DNA from: Monarcha castaneiventris obscurior
Lineage: Eukaryota; Chordata; Aves; Passeriformes; Monarchidae
Direction of reading: 5' to 3'
NCBI GenBank assembly: GCA_026261815.1
Contig: JAMPIT010000575.1
Location: 36,815,501-36,879,500, forward strand
Length of the DNA stretch: 64,000 nucleotides
The notes under the pieces were generated by a model. That model made no database searches and had not been told where the DNA came from. It worked only from the letters and a program-made list of their open reading frames with translations. Numbering within the stretch: position 1 is the stretch's first letter; each line of letters opens with the position of its first letter. Below are positions 24,106 through 35,510 of this stretch, one piece after another. The position numbers and the translations under genes were made by a program.

Positions 24106-25552
24106 TGCAGGGCATTGCAGAGACTCACTAAAAATTAAAGTGATAGGCATGTATATATCTAAAAGTTTGGCTTCAAGTTAAAGCAAACGCTTCTACTTCC
24201 TCTTTGTTCAACCCAGAGAGTGGCATTTTCATATGACTGTTCATCCCACTTCTCAGGAGTTGTCTGTCACAGGATGACTTCTTTTCAGGAAAGGTTCTCT
24301 CATTGCACCCACAAGTGACTTCAAAGGAATAGTAGATAACCAGTTAAGGGCAGGTGCCTTATTTCTGAATACATCAAGCTCAGTGACACGATTCTCCAGC
24401 TATTAGTCAAAATACTTTTTTCTAGGGAACTCTGTAATTACTTTCAAGTTTCCTCATTTTAAGTACAGAGAGAGAAGTAAATCTTCACCCATCGAATACA
24501 TATATATGTCAGAGAGCAAACACACAGTTGATGCAATCTTCCCCCTCCCGGTTGATATTCAAAACCATCCTCAATTGTCTGAACCACTTAGTTGTATTAG
24601 ATAGCTTTCCAGATCTCTTTATACTCACCACAGTTCATCCAGAACTACTTCTGCACATGGGACCAGTCTCCCAATTTTAAAGAACATTGAGTATTCCTCT
24701 AATAACCTAGAATATTCTTTTCTCCCTTAGTTAGCTGCTCCATCGTCTCACAAAATATTTTAAAACCTGAAACTGTGGAAGCTAATTCCCCATTTAAAGG
24801 CACTTTATTGATCATAAAGACCTTGGCAAATGGCAACTACAAAATCCTTCTTACCTGTGCTAATCCGTATTGCCATATCTGAATGCTGGCTGCTTTATTC
24901 CATGTTTAGCTACAGGGGCAAAAAAGGAGACTTTTTTGTCATTATAACCGCAACTACATTAAGGGGTTTTGTGCCCTGGCCAAAGATCACACCTCATCCC
25001 ATGGCTGTTTCTAATAGCTATACAAGTAGGAGGTTGCAATGCAGGCACAGACATGAAGAGGCAAAGGATATCGGACAGATGTTTTACTAAAAGACCAAAT
25101 GTTGAGATGGTGAGCTCCTCAGTTCCCATTAGAAAGAGATCTGGCCAATGTATACAGTGCATCTCTGTTTCAGCAAAGGGTATGTGCTTATCTTAAGCAT
25201 GTGGTTAAATCCCACTGAAAACAATAAGAGTTAAAAAGGTACTTAAACAAATTATTCCAGGAAGACTGGATCACTCACGTACTTAAAGGCTTTGTTGTAT
25301 CAGAACTTTCAACCACCACAGAACTTCCAATTTCATCTATTGCATTTCTGGATCCAACATTAAAACTGTCTGGCTAAATTTTAACACAGGGTAACACAGC
25401 ATATTAATACTTCATCCAGAGGGTAGGCTACACTAATTTCATTTCAGAGGGCACTCCTTGTATTTCTTTCAAAAGTTTTCTCACAATAGCTTGTGATACT
25501 GACTCCAGGAAATTAAAACCTATAAATTTCCTGTCTGGTTAGATGAAAATCA

Positions 25553-25553
<1 letters not shown>
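24106..25553. other. Unique AT-rich non-coding DNA
   Basis: No gene or repeat family was recognised. The small overlapping frames around 24830-25196 occur on both strands and have no domain. Confidence 0.5.
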
Positions 25554-25598
<45 letters not shown>

Positions 25599-25599
25599 T
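25554..25599. repeat. (CA)n microsatellite
   Basis: About 22 CA dinucleotides, with one short TATA interruption near 25588-25591. Likely length-polymorphic. Confidence 0.97.
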
Positions 25600-26824
25600 A
25601 ATTGGTTTATCCATATGCAAATGTTACAATTAGGGATTATGGCTCTGGAAAATTAACAGCTTAATCAGTGTATCAGAAGGCTAAAGACATGTCCCACCAG
25701 TTTTCTCAAAAATGCATTTTGGGGATATTATAATTTTATTACCAGACTGATAAATAAACTTTATCCTCTGAGATCATATGAAACTTTAAGAGGGGGGGAA
25801 GTACAGGAGTAGGAGAATGAATTTAATTTTTTAATACACAGGAGGAATCAGGGACTGTGCCATGGCTCCCCTTGAAATAAATTGTATTTGTTCTTTTTCC
25901 CGCTTTTGGCATTTCCAGGTGCCTGTCTGTTTTTAACATCTTCTTCAGCCTCAATAAATTTTTTGAAACAAGACTCTGTCATACATTCAGTGAGTCACAG
26001 ATGAAAAATAAAAGTAATCCCTCAGTGGGATAAACACACTCGAACTGGAGAACAGGAAAAAATTGTATTGTTTTTTAAAATTGATGGTGATACACTTTAA
26101 TACTTTTTTTCCAACCTTCTTTTGTTTTGAAACTGTCAGAGAATGTTCACTGAATGCTTTATAAGCAAAACAACTCTTTCCTAAGGCTATACAAACAGTA
26201 CTTTAAAAAAGATATTTTCCTAACACTGATTAAAAGAATCTGTGAACTCAGGGGAATCATTAGTTGAGATCAAGCTCTCAGGCCACATTTACACCTTAGG
26301 AAGTATAAATTATTTGTTGTGCTGATTGCCTAAGCCACCTCCTGACCAGGACAGACAGGCAAGGTCAGACAGAAATGGTCTCATCTGCTTATAGAGGCAA
26401 ACACAGGGCTCAGGCATGAGCATCTATTGTACACACTTTTTTTCCCCCGTTCATGTTAGTTCCTTGCAGTCCCTCAGAATACCTGATTCAGCATCTCTTT
26501 GTATGAACTCCCACTATTGTATTTTCGTTTGCATTAATTGGACATTTGAGAAGGCAGCATGTGAATCACACAGATAGCCATGGCCATTTCATCTTTGAAA
26601 ACCTGGTGTAGAACATTTTGGACTGAAGAGACTCAATAACAAAACAGACTCGAGAATTTGTCTGAGCAGAATTTTGAGGAACTCCTGTTCTGCAAACATG
26701 TCAGGTGACGCTGGACCTTGGCACACAGCACAGTCCCCCTGAAAACCCAGGGTGGTGTGATTATTTGCTCAATACTCTGATTAGCTTCAATGGAAAATCT
26801 GTTTCAGCAGTGTTGGTAGCATTA
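25600..26824. other. Unique AT-rich non-coding DNA
   Basis: Nothing recognisable before the LTR that begins at 26825. Confidence 0.5.
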
Positions 26825-26959
26825 TGTCACGGCTTAGCCCCAGACAGCAATGGAGCCCTACAAAACCTCTCACTCACTTCCCCCTGCCCACCCCACTCCA
26901 ATAGGGGAGAGAATTGAAAGGTTAAAATGAGAAAATTCATTGGACTGAGATAAAAACAG

Positions 26960-26965
26960 TTTAAT
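26960..26965 (-). promoter_or_regulatory. LTR polyadenylation signal ATTAAA
   Basis: Minus-strand ATTAAA lies about 135 bp from the LTR 3' end and just before the conserved ATCTCAGTCC block. ATTAAA is the common variant of AATAAA. Confidence 0.5.
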
Positions 26966-27131
26966 GGATAAAGCAAAAGCCACACACTCAAGCAGAGCAG
27001 AATGAAGAATTCATTTCCCATTTCCTGTGGGCAGGCAGGTGTTCAGACATCTCTAGGAAGCAGGACTTCAGTGACTTGGTAGGAAAAACACCATCACTCT
27101 TAATGTCCCCACTTCTTCTTCCTCTCCCCAC

Positions 27132-27139
27132 TTTATATA
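27132..27139 (-). promoter_or_regulatory. LTR TATA box
   Basis: TATATAAA on the minus strand, about 270 bp into the LTR and upstream of its poly(A)-like signal. This is the expected U3/R position. Activity is unknown. Confidence 0.6.
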
Positions 27140-27410
27140 CTGGGCATGATGCCATATGGTATGAAAAATCCCTAGGATCAGTTGGAATCAGCTGTCCCAG
27201 CTGTGTCCCCTCCCAACGCCTTGTGCACCCCCTCCCTCCTTGCCAGGGTGGGATGAGGAGCAGAAAAGGCCCTGGCTCTGTGTAAGTGCTGCTAAGCAGA
27301 AGCTAAAGCATCCCTGTGTTATCAACACTGTTTCCAGAACAAATACAAAACACAGACCTGCACCAGCTACTACAAAGGACATTAACACTACCCCAACCAA
27401 AACCAGCACA

Positions 27411-29757
27411 GGTCAACTCTCAGTACTGGATTTAATCAGTAGTGCTTTATTGTCAAACCAGAGATGGTTTGATGATTTGTATTGCAGACTTGAGCCTGTG
27501 GAAACCTGACAGGAATCTCTCTTTTTTTCTCCTGTATTCCTACTCTCGCTTACCATTGTTTGCAGATCATTTTTTTTAGCATATTATCCATAGGTGACAG
27601 TAAGCTGTTTTTTTTCATGTCTGCTCTTCTGTTTTATTCACTGTAAATTCTATTCTTATTTTTTGTTTCATCCCTCAGTATTTAGCTGCTCCAGTAGAGC
27701 AGCTACTAGAGTTGCTCTAGAGTTGCTCCCTCTGTTGCAACATTGCACCAGCTTACTTTCCGTTCTTTTCTTTTCCTAATCTAGGAAAAAAGATTTTAAA
27801 ATATAGTTATTTTATAAAAAAATAATTTCTCTAAGTTCTCAATATACCACAACAGATCTTTAAGGGATCACTGTCCAAAACACATGAAGTAACACAGTCA
27901 GTAGTAATATATACTATGTGAAAGCACAGAATTTCTCATTGTACTCACTGTGCAGCATTGCCAAGATAGTGTTTTGCAAAACCATGAATTTTAAACAAAA
28001 AATATTACTATATGTCTTTATAGTAATTTATTATAAAAGAAAGCATAGATTTTCATAACAGTACTCCCAACAAGGACTGAATACAACAAAATTTAACAGG
28101 ATAATTAGTTTTAAAACTTACATAATAACAATATTTTGTATCTTTCATAAAAATATTGTAACCTGTAAAGAAACTCCCAGTCACTCTGCATGTCTTCTTG
28201 TCTCACTCTTCAATTATGTAGTTATTACAGCATAATAAACCTATTCCAGCTGGAGGTCCTAATGTAACTATCTCTCCTTAATGAGGCCAGCTCTGAAAAT
28301 TCAGCTTCAGTGGGTCATTTATTTACTTTTTGCAGATGCTAAAGAGCTTTTGTCAGAAACCTTTTGTTCAATCACAGCCAGATTTACATTCTTGGTATTT
28401 GTGACCTATATTGGAGCCAAGACTGAGAAGATATTTGAATTCTCATCTTGGAAGCAATTAATCTCATGTAACTCTAAAGATGAGATTCAACAGTGGGTAT
28501 ACACAGTTGACTTCAGATGTCTAAATCATTTTATTCTACATTTAAGCTCAACTGCCATCAATATAGCCACTTGATCAGATAGATCAATCACTTTCTAGAC
28601 TCCATTGATTGTATTGACAAGAGATGCAAAACAACTGCCTAAACACGTTTGTAGCACTATTTAATCCTCCCCAGAGACTTTACCAACATCTGTACAATGC
28701 TGGCAGCTATGACACAAGATCCATGGGAGCCATCTGCATTGTGGAATAAAACACAGGGGCCGGCTGATACACTTAGATATTCTATGCCTATATGCAAACA
28801 ACTGAAGACTTACACTGACCATACCCACTGGAGAGTTTAGACAAGTGTACATCCCTACATATGGAACATTTAGGTTTAGGTTTCTTAATCTCATGCTGAA
28901 AGACAACGTTTTTGTCTCCAACTCAGAATGAGATGCCCAGAACTGGTGTCTTGCTTTGCTCAGATTGCTACCCATCATGATACAGAGGTAGGAGTGCTGA
29001 GGCTGAGGTCACATTACCACTAAATCAGGGTTTGCATTAGGCATTCAAGCTCACTCTTGCAAAATATCATCAATATATCCTGACTTTCTCCAGATCTTTT
29101 TATTCTGGCCTCAGTATTGAATTGCTCAGTGCTGTTCTGGTCATGGCAGAGCATAAGAAAAGCTGCAGATGGCTTTAGACTTCTCTCCAGCATAGGCAAA
29201 AATTAACTTTGCAGCCTTAAGGATAAAGGCAAAATATTTAATATGCATCTCTTCCTGATTTCCTTCCCCTCTGACTTCACTATTGGAATAGTCCTCCAAC
29301 AGTAGGAAGCAAGCCCAAAAAGGCACTGGTGCACTGGGTACACAGGTGGCAGAGCCACAACCATCTTTTATATGAGCTAGGAGGCTCAGTTGGTCTTTCA
29401 GCCTTCAGAGGCAAAGTCATTTGGAGGTGCCACCAATTTAACTGCTACACACTATCATCTTTTTCCCTAAGAAAATTATCAAACTATCTACACAAAAATC
29501 TGGAAGAGTGACAAGCATCACACTGTGCACAAGTACCACTACTTACTCTTCTAAATCTTCCTTGTGAATCTACTTATAGCCCTCTAAAAATGTTGGTTTT
29601 ACTCCCTCTAATTTTTTTTTTAATATATATTTTGCAAAAATATTAGTTAAGAATAAGGGGGACGGAATCTTTTATTTATTCAAATACCAACCCTTTTACT
29701 GAAATATGAATAACTTATGTCTCTCTTTAACCCTTGTCTCTTTACTCAGAAATATTT
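27411..29757. other. Unique AT-rich non-coding DNA
   Basis: No gene was recognised. A plus-strand frame at 28281-28574 (97 codons) has no domain and no splice support. A short direct repeat (AGAGTTGCTCT then AGAGTTGCTCC) occurs near 27707-27729. Confidence 0.5.
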
Positions 29758-30042
29758 TCAAAGCACATGAGTTCTTCTGAAGCAGTTTCTCACTTTGAAC
29801 TCAAGCCTATTCTTTATCATATTAAACATTTCTGAAATGGTGCTTAATCCTCCGACTCTTATCAAAATTTCCAGCATGATTTCTACGGACTTATCACACA
29901 AGCTGAGGAGCTCTTCAGCATCTGGAGCTAATCTTACAGATTTCTGATGTCTGGAGACTGTCTGAAGCATGGACACAAAAACCTGTTCCCTGATGCAGAA
30001 ACTGTTTGACCCTTCCGATTGTCTGCTCTGTATCCTCGGTCT
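29758..30042 (-). other. Unassigned open frame, possible exon or chance
   Basis: A 94-codon minus-strand open frame ends with a stop at 29758. It reads ...RLAPDAEELLSLCDKSVEIM and LEILIRVGGLSTISEMFNMI and has the hydrophobic/charged spacing of amphipathic helices. An in-frame TGA bounds it upstream. I see no polypyrimidine-tract acceptor next to it and I recognise no family. It is listed only because its composition is more protein-like than other frames here. The length is within chance expectation for 64 kb. Confidence 0.12.
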
Positions 30043-30408
30043 TCAGCACAGTGCCTTAAACATAGCAGGTGCACTACAGCTCCTATAAAACAAACTTGAG
30101 CCTCAGTCTAAGGGAAAGGAAAACGTGAAGGATAGCAGGCCTGGGCATTATGTGCTTTGTCCTGGGAAGTGATTTTAGCACATGTTATATCGATTTAATA
30201 TTGAGCATGAGCCACCAAGGAACTGTGAAAATCCCAACTGTATTAAACGGGAAGCACTATGTAGGGACCCGATATAAATTTGGCCTGTCAAAGGTTTGCA
30301 TGGAACTGCAGTGTATCAAAATTCAATGAGTTGTTCTCCCAAGGTGGTGTCTGACAAATACTAAGTTGACATTCTGAAAACTCACTACATTCATAGCATT
30401 TTTTCTGT
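30043..30408. other. Unique AT-rich non-coding DNA
   Basis: Nothing recognisable was seen. Confidence 0.5.
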
Positions 30409-30500
30409 CATTATTATTTACATTGCAGGTGTACCTAGAAGGCTCTGTGAGTTATTATTATCTGTATTAGATGCACATCAGAATCAGGCCTTCAGAACAA
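30409..30500 (+). repeat. Ancient SINE/LINE-tail relic (MIR/L3-like)
   Basis: Two similar blocks follow each other. The first is ATTATTATTTACATTGCAGG with GTACCTAGAAGGC. The second is TTATTATTATCTGTATTAG with AGAATCAGGCC. Both resemble the 'ttattatttgtattacagtagcacctagaggc ... gatcagggcc' sequence of old amniote SINE/LINE 3' regions. It is diverged, and the family name is uncertain. Confidence 0.4.
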
Positions 30501-30571
30501 TCCATTCTGCCTCTTCAAGAATGACTCAGTTTTAGTTTAAAAGTTCTTCCCTTTTAAGATAAAAGATTGAT

Positions 30572-30619
30572 TTCAGCATTCATCTCAGTATTGCCTTCAG
30601 CGTTCAGCTCAGTATTGCC
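30572..30619. repeat. 24-bp tandem duplication
   Basis: Two adjacent copies, TTCAGC(A/G)TTCA(T/G)CTCAGTATTGCC at 30572-30595 and 30596-30619, differ at two positions. It is a recent local duplication in unique DNA. Confidence 0.95.
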
Positions 30620-31178
30620 TTGAGAATGGCTTACTGTGACTTTGGAAATACCAACCTTTGATTATTTTACTGTATGTTTTTTATTTATAAACTACTGATG
30701 CAAAGAAATAATGTTGAACAACAGCCCTTTGTACTGTAGAAATGTGAACACAAAGATACTTATTGACCTGAGGAATTTGAACTTCCAATATAAAAGAGCA
30801 GAGAGGAGATGGATACAAGCGGACTGGCAAGGCTGATGATTGAGCAGAATTTCTTCTTATTCACCTCTCCAAGTCCTTACTAAACAACACTGCAATTCTT
30901 CCAAATAAAAGGCTTATAACATCTTTGCTTAATCTTACTTTAATTCATTCTCATAATTTTAAGCAGTGATCAATAAACATTTTTATTATGCTTCCTGTAT
31001 GATATTTTAGTATTCTGAAAAAAATATTTCTTTTTCCTGTTCTTGTTAGAGCCTTTTGCAACAGACTACTCACACTGGTCTGTTTTATTTCCATGTTTAT
31101 TAGATACCTAATGTTTATGAATAACATAGTTTTTCTCTGAAAGGTCTATATCTCCCTCACTACCTTTTCCCATTTCAT
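30620..31178. other. Unique AT-rich non-coding DNA
   Basis: Nothing recognisable before LTR copy A. Confidence 0.5.
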
Positions 31179-31364
31179 TGTAGTGGGTTGTATTTGGTTT
31201 GCATAGCAAGGTTTTGGTAGGACAGGGGCTACAGCGGGGTCTTCTGTGAGAAGCTGCTGGAAGCTTCCCACATCAACAGAGCCAGTGTCAGCTAGCTCCA
31301 AGATGGACCTGCTGCTGGACATGTCCAAGCCCATCAGAGATGTTGTGGTGCCTCTGGGACAAAG

Positions 31365-31372
31365 TATATAAG
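31365..31372 (+). promoter_or_regulatory. LTR copy A TATA box
   Basis: TATATAAG lies about 190 bp into the LTR and is followed by AAGGGTAAAAAAGCC. The position matches the core promoter of this LTR family. Whether it still drives transcription cannot be told. Confidence 0.55.
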
Positions 31373-31643
31373 AAGGGTAAAAAAGCCCTGCAGCCAGAAT
31401 GTATATGTGACAGGAACAGCCCTGCAGACCCCAAGGTCAGTGCAGAAGGAGGGGCAGGAGGTGCTCCAGGCACTGCAGCAGAGATTCCCCTGCAGCCCCT
31501 GGTGCAGCCCATGGTGAGGCAGCTGTGCCTCTGCAGCCCATGGAGGTGCAGGGTGGAGCAGAGATCCACCTGCAGCCCCTGGAGGGACCCACACCAGAGC
31601 AGGGGGATGTCTGAAGGAGGCTTCAGACACTGAAAACCCACTC

Positions 31644-31885
31644 TGGAACAGGCTCCTGGCACCTGCAGCCTCATGGAGAGAAAAGCCCACACTGGAGCAG
31701 GTTTGCTGGCAGGACTTGTGACCTCCCTGAGGGACCCATGCTGGAGCAGCCTGTTCCTGAAGGACAGCAACCTGTGGGAGGGTCCCGTGCTGGAACAGTT
31801 CATGAAGAATAGCAGCCCATGAGAGTCAGGTTGGAAAAGTTCATGGACCACTGTCTGCTGTGAGAAGGACCCCACGTTGGAACAG
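31644..31885 (+). repeat. Degenerate 41-49-bp tandem units in LTR copy A
   Basis: The octamer TGGARCAG (one unit has TGGAAAAG) recurs at 31644, 31693, 31742, 31791, 31832 and 31878. Spacings are 49, 49, 49, 41 and 46 bp. Surrounding bases also repeat: (G/C)GGACCCA before the octamer and CTGAAGGAC or ATGAAGAAT-like sequence after it. The LTR core therefore grew by tandem duplication. Confidence 0.8.
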
Positions 31886-32063
31886 GCAGAGAGAGGAGGA
31901 GCAACAGAGCAACAGAGATGTGTGACAAACTGGCCACAGTCCTCATTCCCTGTCCCCCTGCACCCTGCAAAGTTAACCCAGAAAGAGGGGAGGGGGCTTG
32001 TGAGGGCAAAGGTGATTTACAGTTGAGTTTTATGTCTCCTTACCCTAATCTGATTTGAATGGT

Positions 32064-32069
32064 AATAAA
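32064..32069 (+). promoter_or_regulatory. LTR copy A polyadenylation signal AATAAA
   Basis: AATAAA in GGTAATAAATTAAC about 170 bp before the LTR 3' end, in the place expected for this family. Copy B has the equivalent hexamer on the minus strand at 35680-35685. In copy C it is mutated. Confidence 0.6.
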
Positions 32070-32183
32070 TTAACTTTCCCCATGTTGTGTCTGTTTTGCC
32101 CATATGGTAATTGGTGAGTGATTGCTCCCTGTCCTTATCTCGACCCACAAGCCTTTCATTTTATTTTCTCTCCTTTGCCCAGT

Positions 32184-32212
32184 TGAGGAGAGGAGAGGAG
32201 AGGAGAGGAGAG
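32184..32212. repeat. Short (GAGGA)n simple repeat within LTR copy A
   Basis: About five GAGGA pentamers expanded inside the purine-rich U5 segment of the LTR, next to the deletion that shortens its 3' end. Confidence 0.85.
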
Positions 32213-32234
32213 AAGCCATGGCCAACTCACCACA

Positions 32235-34493
32235 TCAGTTTATCAGAACTGCCCTCCACATATAATAATTTTAACAATTTTACCTTTTTTTTTCACATTA
32301 CTACACTTTCTACTGATTTTTTTCCCCCTATGGCTATTTCATGGTCTAGTTGTTCTTTCTTCTTATAGGATAGTCTGGTGCATAACCTTGTTTATTTTCC
32401 AAACAAGTTCCTACCTTTCAGCAGCCACTGTCTGTTCATTCCCAAGACTGAACAGTTAAACTGTGCAGCATTGTGTTGCACATAAATAAGGGTAACAAGG
32501 ACTTGAGTGACATGTTTCTAAAAACAAACAAGAAAACAACCCTCTGAATGATTTATAAAAAAATTCATTATACACAAAAAAATTTAGACTTATTTTGTCT
32601 TAGAACTGAGAATCACCTTATGTGAATTTTCCTTTATTTTTGTCCCTCTGGATGAGCAAAGCAAATAAAGAGAGCAGAGGAAACAAACTCTGATGAACAC
32701 AAATCCTTTAATTAGCAAACCAGCATCTCTTACTAACATCCAGGCTCATGCAATAATATTCTGCTAAAGGGAAAAAAAAAAAAACATTCCAAAGTTCATT
32801 TTTAGCTTTTCCTCATGCACTTTTTTAGTGTTTGAGGAGAACATGGCACGCACGTGGGGCCCAGAGGAGACACATGGCCAAGTGGTATGTAACAGCTCCC
32901 TAAAGCAGAGCCATAGTCTGTCTGCCCTGTGGGACTGAGACAAAACTCTGTGGACCTGAGCCAGTCCATGGCTGCTGACATGCAGGACAGGGTCCTTGTG
33001 CCTTTCTTATTTAGCTTCATAGAGATTAGCCATGGCATTTCCAGTTCCCAGAGCTCCTGCCTCTCTCAACAGACAAAAACTCAATAAATGGCCAAAATCC
33101 AAAACAAGATGATTTTAATGATCTATTCTTGTAATGATCTCTTCCTGATACCTTTGTAATTGCTTCATCTATCAAGATAAAAAGTCAGTTTGTAAGTAGA
33201 AATATTGAATAACTAAAAATTAGCCAGTTTGCTATTTCCTACCTCTGTGGCAGTCTAAATTCTGATGGACTCTGGTAACAAAACTGTGTTACAAGAAGCT
33301 CCTTTCACTTCAAAATATTAAAAATAGAAAGGAAGTCCGTATATTTACTTTCTTTTTTAGTAACACATCTTAGGGATAAAATACCAGCAGTCCCTTAGTC
33401 ACATTCATATACAATTTTATCAATGTCCAAGTCATACACATCTCTTTCAGCAAGGGATCCAGAATAAAACTGATGTAACAGTTCATGCTATATCCTTTAG
33501 AGCATTCAAAATTACTACACATTTTCTGTCTCATTATGTTTCTACCTCTCTTTCCATCGAACTGAGTTGTCCATAAACCCATAATATCATACTCTCCTAG
33601 AGTGCATGCCTGCTGTTATTATATCAATTCTCCAAAGCTCCTAGTATTTGCATATGCAAATTGCAGCCATGGTGATATTTTTTGTTGATGGACATAATCC
33701 TGCTGTTAATATCCACAGAAGCCTTGATATGTATCTGCTGTTTTATCTATTGCCTCCAGTATACCATAAGTCTCCAGCCATATTCATTAGATTCAATTAG
33801 TGCCATTCTGCCCTGTGAGAATCTGTCAATAGAAAATAGGCACAGTAATGCTCAGAAAATTGCCAAAATAAACACATTTTAAAAAGCATTAGATGACTGA
33901 AACCACAGTAGACTAAAATCCATTAGTACCCATGTACTTTACAGATCATTCCACAAAATTCAATAGAAATATATAAGCATAGATAAATACATGAAATTCA
34001 AATAAATAAAAACATTAAAAAAATAGAAGTCATGAGAGAAATGTGGCAGGGCCTAACAGAGTCATTTAATCCTTCACTCTACTTTAAAACCGGAGTGCTG
34101 ACCCTTAAAATTATGTTGGGTGGGTTTCAGTTAATTTCCTTTTGAAAATACAGTGATAATATTTTCGCTAGTGTTTATTTATAGTTGACATTTCTAGATG
34201 ATTTCAGAATTTTTATCCTTCCCTGTTTCTACCCCTTTCAATATTTCCATTCTTCTAATTTTGACTGTTCCACATTTGCCATTGCAACTTCTCTGTCCAA
34301 AGTTTTCAGTTTCTGATTGATTTTAAAGAGTGAACTTTTATCATTATTGATTACTTGGTCCAAAAGTCTATTAAGGAATGGTGAAATATTTCTGCCTTTG
34401 TCCTGGTTTCTTTCAGACGGTTTTTCCAATTATTAACTTGAATTTTAGTGTTGTTCTGTGTCATACTTAGAGTTCCTATAAGTATGCTGACAT
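32235..34493. other. Unique AT-rich non-coding DNA
   Basis: No gene or clear repeat. The last few hundred bases (34200-34493) may be the decayed continuation of the ancient LINE that follows, but similarity is not visible. Confidence 0.45.
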
Positions 34494-34970
34494 CTATGGA
34501 TTTAATAAGCATGATCTTGATTTGATTATGTAATTTATGTAATTAAAATTCATAGTGAAAGGAACTATGCTTCCAGATGGATGGGGAACAAGTGATAACT
34601 TTACCTGGTTATGTGCCACTCTACACTCTTCCCCAACTGTAATTTTACTTTTGATATGTCTTCCCAGTTTGCTTTCAGGAATGCAGTGTAAGGCAATATA
34701 AAAAGGCTTGGTGAAAACAAAATATATGATTATTATTTCCTCTTTGCCTATATCATCCATTATTCCTTCATAAAAGAAAATTAGGTTGATTTGAAAAGAT
34801 ATCTCCTTGGCAAATTCATCTGTGCTGCTACTCTCCTCCTCATTATCTTCCAGGTGCTGTCTAGCTGTTTGTTTTAGAATTTTTCTAGGATTTGTAGTTA
34901 AGTTGACTTGTCTGTAAATTCACACTTTATTTTTTTCCCCCTTTATACAGGTATAAGTTAAGATTACTCC
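34494..34970 (-). mobile_element. Ancient LINE reverse-transcriptase relic (CR1/L2 clade-like)
   Basis: Minus-strand translation shows decayed reverse-transcriptase landmarks in the right order. Around 34900-34960 a broken frame reads CIKGEKNKV, a stop, then IYRQVNLT. This corresponds to the finger-region block of CR1-like enzymes (usually K-K-G ... N-Y-R-P-V-S-L-T). It is followed by NPRKILKQ. Further on, at 34494-34760, a frame reads IIIIYFVFTKPFYIALHCI and SKLGRHI, matching the usual D-F-S-K-A-F-D and S-K-L blocks. The catalytic Asp of that block is lost. Divergence is far greater than in the other CR1 copies, so it is an old insertion. Boundaries are approximate. Confidence 0.6.
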
Positions 34971-35510
34971 TTTCCAATCCAGCAATACCTTTTCTGTCCT
35001 CCACAAATTCTTAAGGACAACTACAACTGTATGAGCTTTGGCCCATACAGAGGTTAGGGTCAGAAGTCTCAGACAAGCTCAAAACCTGCAAATATCAAAA
35101 TATGGTCAAACAAGATCTGTTTATGTTCTAGGCTGAGCTGTTATCCATTGCTTCTAATAAGTTTTCCCATTGTCATATGTAAGCTGTGTAATGGACAGTG
35201 AAAAAAACATCCTTTACGGCTTCAATTTGGTTATACCATTTAGAGATAGCTTTTCCTTTACACTGAATAAATGCCCAACACTTTTCTTTGAGTCTTCTAC
35301 TGATAATAATCCAGTCAATGAATGATTTCGTATTACCTCCAGTTTCTCTTTCTAGCTACAGTTCATTCTGTATCATCAATGCTGATTTTGTTCCTACCTT
35401 CTCCTGATGATCTGTATGTGTGTGTAGCAGGCTGTGTTTCTCTTCTTTATCTACACTATTTTTAGAGTGAATAAACACATCATAATTTAGCCAAAAGTCT
35501 TCAATATCTT
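34971..35510. other. Probable continuation of the ancient LINE, or unique DNA
   Basis: This lies upstream of the reverse-transcriptase relic in its orientation and could hold decayed ORF2 N-terminal sequence. I cannot identify domains in it. It ends where LTR copy B begins. Confidence 0.35.

Larger units (their letters stand above)
26825..27410 (-). mobile_element. Solo ERV LTR, avian type, minus strand
   Basis: Read on the minus strand, the 586-bp segment begins TGTGCTGGTTTTGGTTGGG and ends GGGGCTAAGCCGTGACA. These are TG...CA termini with complementary ends. In order it shows ATGTCCTTTGTAGTAGCTGG, GTTGATAACACAGGG, a TATA box TATATAAA (plus 27132-27139), ATTAAACTG (plus 26958-26966) just before ATCTCAGTCCA, and a C-rich U5. 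This order matches a common avian LTR type as I remember it. No internal retroviral sequence flanks it, so it is a solo LTR. No matching target-site duplication is visible (GCATTA on the left, GGTCAA on the right), so one edge may be mutated. Confidence 0.85.
31179..32234 (+). mobile_element. ERV solo LTR, long avian family, copy A
   Basis: A nearly complete LTR of about 1.06 kb starts TGTAGTGGGTTGTATTTGG and ends CCAACTCACCACA. The two ends are imperfect inverted repeats of each other (TGTAGTGGGTTG against CAACTCACCACA). It carries a TATA box (31365-31372), AATAAA (32064-32069) and a late CTTATCTCGACCCACAAGCC block. The core is built from repeated TGGAACAG/TGGAGCAG-containing units. I know this layout from a widespread avian LTR family, probably ERVL-type. 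Copies B and C in this window belong to the same family. No internal gag/pol/env sequence is attached. Flanks (TCAT left, TCAG right) give at best an imperfect 4-bp duplication. Confidence 0.85.

Noticed and set aside
25554..25599. Repeat cluster as a CRISPR-like array
   Set aside because: It is a pure dinucleotide microsatellite with no spacers, in a vertebrate-type genome.
27151..27160. CCATATGG as an SRF (CArG) site in the LTR at 26825-27410
   Set aside because: The A/T core is four bases rather than six, so the motif does not fit.
28281..28574. 97-codon plus-strand frame preceded by TTTTTGCAG
   Set aside because: The acceptor-like sequence lies inside the frame by chance. Composition is not coding-like and no family was recognised.
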